The position numbers and the translations under genes are program-made. From Ruminococcus sp. (GTDB lineage Bacteria > Bacillota > Clostridia > Oscillospirales > Acutalibacteraceae), in the NCBI GenBank assembly GCA_004556705.1, contig SFGA01000058.1:1-6870 (forward strand): a stretch of DNA of 6,870 nt, written 5' to 3'. The notes under the pieces were generated by a model, which was given only the letters and a program-made list of their open reading frames with translations, was not told the origin of the DNA and searched no databases. Each line of letters starts with the position of its first letter. Positions within the stretch are counted from its first letter, which is position 1. Below are positions 4,642-6,870 of the stretch, piece by piece.

Positions 4642-6141
4642 TTAGTCCGAGAGGGGCTTCATCGTCGGGAAAAGCAAAACATCACGGATTGCGGGGGAAT
4701 CGGTAAGAAGCATAACCATTCTGTCGATACCGAAGCCTATACCGCCTGTGGGAGGCATACCGAGCTCAAGTGCATAAAGGAAGTCCTCGTCGGTGTGGTT
4801 AGCCTCTTCATCACCCTGTGCAAGCAATTCCTCCTGCGCCTTAAAGCGTTCACGCTGGTCAATCGGGTCATTAAGCTCCGAATAAGCGTTTGCCATTTCC
4901 CAACCGTTCATAAAGAACTCAAAACGCTCAACATAATCGGGATTTTCGGGTTTCTTTTTCGTAAGCGGAGAAATCTCAATCGGGTGATCCATTACAAATG
5001 TCGGCTGAACAAGGTGCTCCTCGACAAACTCCTCAAAGAAGAGGTTGAGAATGTCGCCCTTTTTATGTCTTTCCTCATATTCAACATGATGCTCTTTTGC
5101 AACGGCTCTCGCCTGCTCAAGTGTTTCAATCTCGTTAAAATCAACGCCCGAATACTTTTTAACAGCGTCAAGCATTGTTATTCTCTCAAACGGCTTTCCG
5201 AGATCCATTTCGATACCGTTATAAGTGATTTTAGTTGTGCCGAGAACCTCTTGTGCAACAAATCTGTAAAGATTTTCGGTAAGGTCCATCATACCGTGGT
5301 AATCGGTATAAGCTTGATAAAGCTCCATAAGCGTAAACTCGGGATTGTGCCTTGTATCAAGTCCCTCATTACGGAAAACTCTGCCGATTTCGTAAACTCT
5401 CTCCATACCGCCGACAATAAGCCTTTTAAGGTAGAGCTCAAGCGAAATACGAAGCTTAACATCCTCGTCAAGAGCGTTAAAATGCGTTTCGAACGGTCTT
5501 GCAGCCGCACCGCCTGCGTTTGGAACAAGCATGGGGGTTTCAACCTCCATAAAGCCCTGTGAGTCAAGATAACGACGGATAGTGCTTATTATCTTTGAAC
5601 GGTTGATAAAGGTCTGCTTTGACTCTGCGTTCATGATAAGGTCAATATATCTCTGACGGTATCTTGTGTCTGTATTTGTAAGTCCGTGGAACTTTTCAGG
5701 CAAAATCTGAAGGCTCTTTGAAAGAAGCACAAGCTCTGTAGCGTGTAGAGAAATCTCGCCCGTTTTAGTCTTGAAAACCTCGCCTTTAAGGCCGACAATA
5801 TCGCCGATATCCATTTTCTTGAATGCCTTATATTCCTCTTCGCCTATGCAATCCCTTGCAACATAGGACTGAATACTACCCTTTAAGTCCTGAATATTGC
5901 AAAACGAAGCCTTACCCATTACACGTTTTGACATAAGTCTGCCTGCAACGGTAACGGTCTTGCCCTCAAGAGAGTCAAAATTTTCTTTAATATCTGTGCT
6001 GTGATGGGAAACGTCATACTTTGTAATAACAAAGGGATCGTTGCCTGCATCCTGCAATTCCTTTAATTTGTCAAATCTGATTTGACGAAGCTCATTAACA
6101 TCCTGCTGAGCCGCATTCTTCTGATTGTTTGTCTGTGCCAT
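4642..6141 (-). CDS. lysS: Lysyl-tRNA synthetase, class II
   Basis: This 499-residue cytoplasmic enzyme charges tRNA-Lys with lysine using ATP. The N-terminal OB-fold that binds the anticodon spans about 60-145 (VTVAGRLMSKRVMGKASFCNIQD). The catalytic core shows class II motif 1 around RRYLDSQGFMEVETPML (189-205), motif 2 at RVYEIGRVFRNEG...RHNPEFTLMELY (248-275, Arg257), and motif 3 at GMPPTGGIGFGIDRMVMLL (461-479, Arg474). The ending RDVLLFPTMKPLSD is typical, so the element next door did not truncate the gene. Length is normal for bacterial LysS. The start ATG has a modest GGAAG site about 8 nt upstream. It follows greA by 59 bp, a common pairing in clostridia, with a hairpin terminator in between. 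No obvious own terminator is seen in the first 50 bp after the stop; the next is at 4360-4395. Confidence 0.98.
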   Translation of the reverse strand: MAQTNNQKNAAQQDVNELRQIRFDKLKELQDAGNDPFVITKYDVSHHSTDIKENFDSLEGKTVTVAGRLMSKRVMGKASFCNIQDLKGSIQSYVARDCIGEEEYKAFKKMDIGDIVGLKGEVFKTKTGEISLHATELVLLSKSLQILPEKFHGLTNTDTRYRQRYIDLIMNAESKQTFINRSKIISTIRRYLDSQGFMEVETPMLVPNAGGAAARPFETHFNALDEDVKLRISLELYLKRLIVGGMERVYEIGRVFRNEGLDTRHNPEFTLMELYQAYTDYHGMMDLTENLYRFVAQEVLGTTKITYNGIEMDLGKPFERITMLDAVKKYSGVDFNEIETLEQARAVAKEHHVEYEERHKKGDILNLFFEEFVEEHLVQPTFVMDHPIEISPLTKKKPENPDYVERFEFFMNGWEMANAYSELNDPIDQRERFKAQEELLAQGDEEANHTDEDFLYALELGMPPTGGIGFGIDRMVMLLTDSPAIRDVLLFPTMKPLSD

Positions 6142-6161
6142 ATTTTCACTTCCGATTTACT

Positions 6162-6187
6162 AAAAAATATGGGCGGACTTGCCGCCC
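6162..6187 (-). terminator. Hairpin with T-tract between greA and lysS
   Basis: On the minus strand GGGCGG (6182-6187), loop CAAGT, CCGCCC (6171-6176), then ATATTTTTT (6162-6170). It begins 13 bp past the greA stop. Only about 20 nt separate its T-tract from the lysS ribosome site, so lysS has no room for a separate promoter after it. It probably acts as a partial terminator, lowering lysS relative to greA, or as an RNA-end stabiliser. Confidence 0.75.
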
Positions 6188-6200
6188 GAGTATTTTATTT

Positions 6201-6668
6201 TTATGAAATAGCCTTAACTGTAAAGCTACGAATACCGATAGGCGCTTCTACCTGAACGTCGTCGCCGACCTTTTTGCCCAAAAGAGCCTTGCCGACGGGA
6301 GATTCGTCAGAAATCTTGCCTGCATCGGGATCAGCCTGTGCATAGCCGACAATCTTATATGAAAATTCATTTTTCTTGTCATCAACGATTACAACATTTG
6401 AGCCAATGTGAATGACGTCCTTGCTCAATGAGGACTCGTCAAACACCTTAGCGTTTTTGAGCATATTTTCAAGCTCATTTATGCGTGCCTCAAGCTTTGC
6501 CTGATCACTCATTGCCTCATCATACTCAGCGTTCTCTGAAAGGTCGCCGTAGCTTCTTGCAACCTTGATTTTTTCCGCAGCTTCTTTACGTCCGACGGTT
6601 TTTAAGTTTTCAAGCTCGTCCTGTAATTCTTTATAGCCCTCGGCATTAAGCAAAGTTTCCTGTAACAT
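6201..6668 (-). CDS. greA: Transcription elongation factor GreA
   Basis: This 155-residue factor enters the RNA polymerase secondary channel and promotes cleavage of backtracked RNA. The N-terminal antiparallel coiled coil spans about 8-76, and its tip carries the family signature ARSYGDLSENAEYDEA (37-52), with the acidic Asp42 and Glu45 matching the catalytic Asp/Glu pair of E. coli GreA. The C-terminal FKBP-like domain (about 82-155) has the conserved SPVGKALLGKKVGD (123-136). Length is normal for the family. The start is supported by AAAGGAG (6679-6685) with a 10-nt spacer. A consensus promoter lies directly upstream (6712-6740), and lysS follows in the same direction, separated by a hairpin terminator. 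Confidence 0.97.
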   Translation of the reverse strand: MLQETLLNAEGYKELQDELENLKTVGRKEAAEKIKVARSYGDLSENAEYDEAMSDQAKLEARINELENMLKNAKVFDESSLSKDVIHIGSNVVIVDDKKNEFSYKIVGYAQADPDAGKISDESPVGKALLGKKVGDDVQVEAPIGIRSFTVKAIS

Positions 6669-6711
6669 ATTGTTAAAACTCCTTTCGGCTTTTGCCTATA
6701 TACAAATGAAT

Positions 6712-6740
6712 ATTATACGGGAAATTTCATTTAATGTCAA
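6712..6740 (-). promoter_or_regulatory. Consensus sigma-A promoter of greA(-lysS)
   Basis: TTGACA (6735-6740), a 17-bp spacer and TATAAT (6712-6717) on the minus strand match the housekeeping consensus perfectly. The predicted start near 6705 gives a leader of about 37 nt to the greA ATG. Confidence 0.93.
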
Positions 6741-6800
6741 TAGAGCCGAACGGAAAAACATTTTCAAATACTCTGCGTTGTAAATAGATGTGACCCATTT

Positions 6801-6828
6801 TTGATAAAAAAATAAGTCAAAATATAGT
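6801..6828 (+). promoter_or_regulatory. Divergent sigma-A-like promoter pointing out of the window
   Basis: On the plus strand TTGATA (6801-6806), a 16-bp spacer and TATAGT (6823-6828). Downstream, GGAG (6855-6858) lies 9 nt before an ATG that forms the last three bases of the window (6868-6870), so a rightward gene could start there. The stretch 6741-6870 is otherwise non-coding as far as it can be read. Confidence 0.5.
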
Positions 6829-6870
6829 ACAATGTTTTTGAACGCCTTTTGAGTGGAGCGTAGCGGAATG

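Noticed and set aside
4795..5562. 255-codon open frame on the plus strand opposite lysS
   Set aside because: lysS is unmistakable on the other strand over the whole stretch; the frame's translation has no recognisable domain and no ribosome site, so it is an antisense shadow.
6142..6200. T-box or riboswitch before lysS
   Set aside because: The greA-lysS gap is only 59 bp, far too short for a T-box; only a simple terminator hairpin fits.

Overview
The window reads as a junction between an integrated conjugative or mobilisable element and the host chromosome of a low-to-mid GC Gram-positive anaerobe, most likely a gut clostridium of the Ruminococcaceae/Oscillospiraceae or Lachnospiraceae type. 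This rests on strong AAAGGAGG ribosome sites, a consensus TTGACA/TATAAT promoter, Firmicute-style intrinsic terminators, the greA-lysS order, and a ParA/ParB/lipoprotein/thioester-adhesin gene set of the kind carried by Tn1549-like gut elements. The taxonomic call is inference. All confident genes lie on the minus strand, so the window is best read from right to left.

Chromosomal part (about 4605-6870). A perfect sigma-A promoter (6712-6740) drives greA (transcript cleavage factor) and then lysS (lysyl-tRNA synthetase). An intrinsic-terminator-like hairpin lies between them. A second, divergent promoter-like pair points right at 6801-6828, and a possible start codon with a GGAG site sits at the very end of the window.

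Junction (about 4360-4641). Directly after lysS is a non-coding stretch holding six copies of a TGTCGTAA(A) box in both orientations, plus an 11-bp direct repeat, TGGATTAACAA. This is what integrase arm/core sites at an element end would look like. A 13-bp-stem terminator follows and would block lysS read-through into the element. No integrase gene is in the window, so the exact boundary is not proven.

Element part (1 to about 4604). First comes a small unit with its own promoter, a 58-residue unknown protein and its own terminator. Next is a roughly 330-nt non-coding leader with several nested inverted repeats, including a perfect 9-bp helix closing over 216 nt. It leads into parA and the overlapping parB (segregation of the circular element). 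A 244-bp non-coding gap with short repeats and a 3-codon mini-ORF follows, then a secreted lipoprotein with a Pro/Glu/Thr-rich stalk, a terminator, and the N-terminal part of a surface protein with a Cys-Gln thioester domain that runs off the left edge.

Together the element genes suggest maintenance (ParAB) plus a cell-surface module (lipoprotein and covalent adhesin). The most interesting unexplained items are the structured leader upstream of parA and the repeat cluster at the lysS junction.
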